Assembly: GCF_900130015.1 (NCBI RefSeq)
Contig: NZ_FQXS01000001.1
Coordinates: forward strand, 62,001-126,000
Source: Desulfofustis glycolicus DSM 9705
GTDB taxonomy: Bacteria; Desulfobacterota; Desulfobulbia; Desulfobulbales; Desulfocapsaceae
Length of the DNA: 64,000 nucleotides
Direction: 5' to 3'
In this document: in pieces, positions 62,365-64,000 of the stretch
Layout of the letters: each line of letters begins with the position of its first letter
Numbering within the stretch: the stretch's first letter is position 1
Translations under genes and position numbers: made by a program
Notes under the pieces: model-generated
What the model saw: only the letters and a program-made list of their open reading frames with translations
What the model was told of the DNA's origin: nothing
The model's database searches: none

Positions 62365-62748
62365 ATGATCTGGGGATACAAATGGCTGCTGGTCATGCTC
62401 GGCGGCAGTCTCGGCGCCGCCAGCCGTTACGGCATCGGCCTGCTGACCGCGCGCATCTGGGGCGCCCACTTTCCATGGGGTACACTGGTGGTCAACCTGG
62501 TCGGCTGTTTTTTCATCGGGCTGCTGTTCGCCCTGGCCGACCGTGCCCGACTGCTTACCCCTGATGTCCGACTGCTGCTGATCACGGGGTATCTCGGGGC
62601 ATTGACCACGTTTTCCACCTTCTCGCTGGAAACAGTGACCGCCGGTCGCAGCGGCCTCGTCTTCCATTCATTGACCAATATCCTTCTCAACAACCTGGGC
62701 GGGCTGTCGTTGACCTATCTGGGACTGCGACTGGGCGGCCTGAGATAG
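62365..62748 (+). CDS. crcB: CrcB/Fluc fluoride ion channel
   Basis: A 127-residue four-helix membrane protein that exports fluoride as a dual-topology dimer. It has GGSLGAASRYGIG, GTLVVNLVGCFFIGLL and GYLGALTTFSTFSLET, all diagnostic. AAGGAG lies ten bases before the ATG at 62365. It is followed after 10 bp by a DUF190-CBS gene. Confidence 0.93.
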   Translation: MIWGYKWLLVMLGGSLGAASRYGIGLLTARIWGAHFPWGTLVVNLVGCFFIGLLFALADRARLLTPDVRLLLITGYLGALTTFSTFSLETVTAGRSGLVFHSLTNILLNNLGGLSLTYLGLRLGGLR

Positions 62749-62758
62749 GAGGAAGCCG

Positions 62759-64000
62759 ATGTTGAACTACCGGGCAATCGAGATCTTCACCAGCGAAGAA
62801 GCGCGCTCCGATCATCAACCGGTGGCCGACGCCGTCGTGGACTATATCAAGGGCCTGAAAATCGCCGCCCGCTGCAGCGTTTTCCGGGGTATCGCCGGCT
62901 GTTACGAAAGCGGCGAGGTCGCCACCGGCCGGCTGGAGGTACTCTCCTACAACCTGCCGATCCGTATCTATATCCTGCTGCCGGCGGCGGCGGTCGATCG
63001 GGTGCTGGCCGGCCTGGACGAGTTGGTTGGCGACGGCATCATCGCCTTGCACGAGTTGACCGTCGTCAATCACAAGGCGGCCACCACCTTTTTCCCACGC
63101 CAGCTTACCGTCGGTGACGTGATGACCCCCCAGCCGCAGACGATAACTGCCGAAAGTCCGCTGATCGACGCGGCCCGGCTGCTACTCTCTTCGGTTTACA
63201 CCGGGCTGCCGGTGGTCGACCGGCAGTATCGCCCCATCGGTGTCATCACCCAGGGAGATTTACTGAACCGCGGCGGTCTACCGCTTCGTCTCGGTCTACT
63301 GGCCGAATCGGAGACCAAGGTGCTCGACGCGATCACCGACTCGCTGGCCAGCAAACGGGTCGCCGAAGCAATGACCGCCCCTGCCGTCACCGTCGGCGTC
63401 GACCGCCAGCTAGGCGAAGCGGTCGACCTGATGCTGGCCAGGCGATTGAAGCGGTTGCCGGTCACCGGGTCAGAAGGAATCCTCGTCGGCATGCTTTCCC
63501 GGCTCGACATCTTCCGGACAGTGATGCGTGAGGCGCCCGACTGGCGAGCCTTCCAGGCACAGCAGATCAGTCTCAGCAACCTCCGTACCGTCGCCGACAT
63601 CACCCGCCGCGACACGCTGACCGTCCGGCCCGACACACCGATCGACCAGGTGATCCGCCTCATCGACAGCAACGATCTGCAGCGGGTGGCGGTGGTCGAT
63701 GACGACGGCATCCTGCTCGGCCTCATTGCCGACGAGGACCTGCTGCGCTATTTCAAACCGGATCGGGCAGGACTAGGCTACCTCTTTGCGCGGTTTGCCC
63801 GTGCGTTCGGCGGTGCTGCACCGGGCGGCGACATCCAGCAGCGTATTGCCTCGACGACTGCCGGCGACGTGATGCACACCGATCCGCCGACAGCAGGTGA
63901 AGCCATGCTGATCGAAGATGCCGTCCGGTTGATGACCAAGCAGCGGCTCAAGCGGCTGCCGGTGGTCGATGCTAACAATCGCTTTACCGGGATGATCAGC
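62759..64000 (+). CDS. DUF190 plus four-CBS-domain protein (3' end outside window)
   Basis: The frame is open to the window end (at least 414 residues). Residues 1-110 match DUF190, a PII-like fold. Then come four CBS units starting at about residues 118 (VMTPQPQTITAESPL), 204 (AMTAPAVTVG), 280 (DTLTVRPDTP) and 370 (VMHTDPPTAGEAM); the last is cut. AGGAGG precedes the ATG at 62759. CBS pairs usually bind adenine nucleotides. DUF190 genes frequently adjoin crcB, so a role in fluoride or ion stress is inferred. Confidence 0.88.
   Translation, partial: MLNYRAIEIFTSEEARSDHQPVADAVVDYIKGLKIAARCSVFRGIAGCYESGEVATGRLEVLSYNLPIRIYILLPAAAVDRVLAGLDELVGDGIIALHELTVVNHKAATTFFPRQLTVGDVMTPQPQTITAESPLIDAARLLLSSVYTGLPVVDRQYRPIGVITQGDLLNRGGLPLRLGLLAESETKVLDAITDSLASKRVAEAMTAPAVTVGVDRQLGEAVDLMLARRLKRLPVTGSEGILVGMLSRLDIFRTVMREAPDWRAFQAQQISLSNLRTVADITRRDTLTVRPDTPIDQVIRLIDSNDLQRVAVVDDDGILLGLIADEDLLRYFKPDRAGLGYLFARFARAFGGAAPGGDIQQRIASTTAGDVMHTDPPTAGEAMLIEDAVRLMTKQRLKRLPVVDANNRFTGMIS

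Overview
The window looks like a chromosomal segment of a GC-rich, anaerobic or microaerobic Gram-negative bacterium, most likely a sulfate reducer of the Desulfobulbales type (Desulfobacterota). This is inferred from a peroxiredoxin-like selenoprotein, three TRAP transporters, CCG-type Fe-S/flavin oxidoreductase genes, a desulforedoxin-like mini-protein and many Cache-type sensors. No rRNA, tRNA, CRISPR array, intact insertion sequence or prophage was recognised.

Layout. 1-4.0 kb: a translationally coupled lipid-modification operon (SDR, FAD oxidoreductase, DUF1365, cyclopropane synthase, DUF2878). 4.1-12.1 kb: one eight-gene minus-strand operon running from an arylmalonate-decarboxylase-like enzyme through two complete TRAP transporters to a dihydroorotase/hydantoinase-type amidohydrolase, with a divergent GntR regulator and a DUF3830 gene (12.7-13.8 kb). 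14.2-24.7 kb: a less GC-rich catabolic island (FAD oxidase, Fe-S subunit, glycerol-dehydrogenase-like enzyme, DeoR regulator, third TRAP system, FGGY kinase, SDR). It lies between a 346-bp direct repeat made of the 3' part of a DUF3047 gene: a fragment at 13.8-14.1 kb and the intact gene at 24.75-25.5 kb.

25.6-26.3 kb: the selenoprotein gene, whose in-frame TGA sits at a UPYC motif and is followed by a bacterial SECIS-like hairpin. 26.6-29.8 kb: a zinc-uptake block (znuA, znuC, znuB, Fur/Zur regulator, Cys-rich mini-protein) with a candidate Zur operator. 30.1-34.0 kb: DUF2237, a PNPOx-like protein and a GT2/GtrA/GT-C glycosylation operon. 34.3-36.4 kb: a hybrid histidine kinase. 36.4-38.0 kb: a frameshifted DUF318 permease and its ArsR regulator, with matching 18-bp operators before each. 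38.4-40.4 kb: a TudS-like Fe-S protein coupled to a polar amino-acid ABC transporter that lacks an ATPase. 40.6-42.4 kb: phospholipase A1, a cupin and a berberine-bridge-enzyme remnant.

42.8-46.6 kb: an Fbp-type ABC importer. 46.7-49.6 kb: a SulP-STAS transporter and a cytochrome b561-type protein. 49.7-50.3 kb: an orphan protein built from two copies of an unrecognised domain. 50.9-55.0 kb: a Cache-HAMP-GGDEF cyclase and a chemoreceptor followed by a small ORF that looks like the last hemerythrin helix. 54.9-57.0 kb: an isocitrate-lyase/PEP-mutase-like enzyme with an ACT protein and a divergent Lrp regulator. 57.1-61.9 kb: an operon of C69 dipeptidase, M48 lipoprotein protease and adenine deaminase. 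62.4-64.0 kb: CrcB and a DUF190-CBS protein cut by the window end.

How it works together: the window is dominated by import and oxidation of small organic acids, polyols or cyclic ureides through TRAP systems, plus metal, redox and envelope functions. Functional assignments come from recognised motifs and family resemblance read by eye. Substrates of the TRAP and ABC systems, and operators, are inference.
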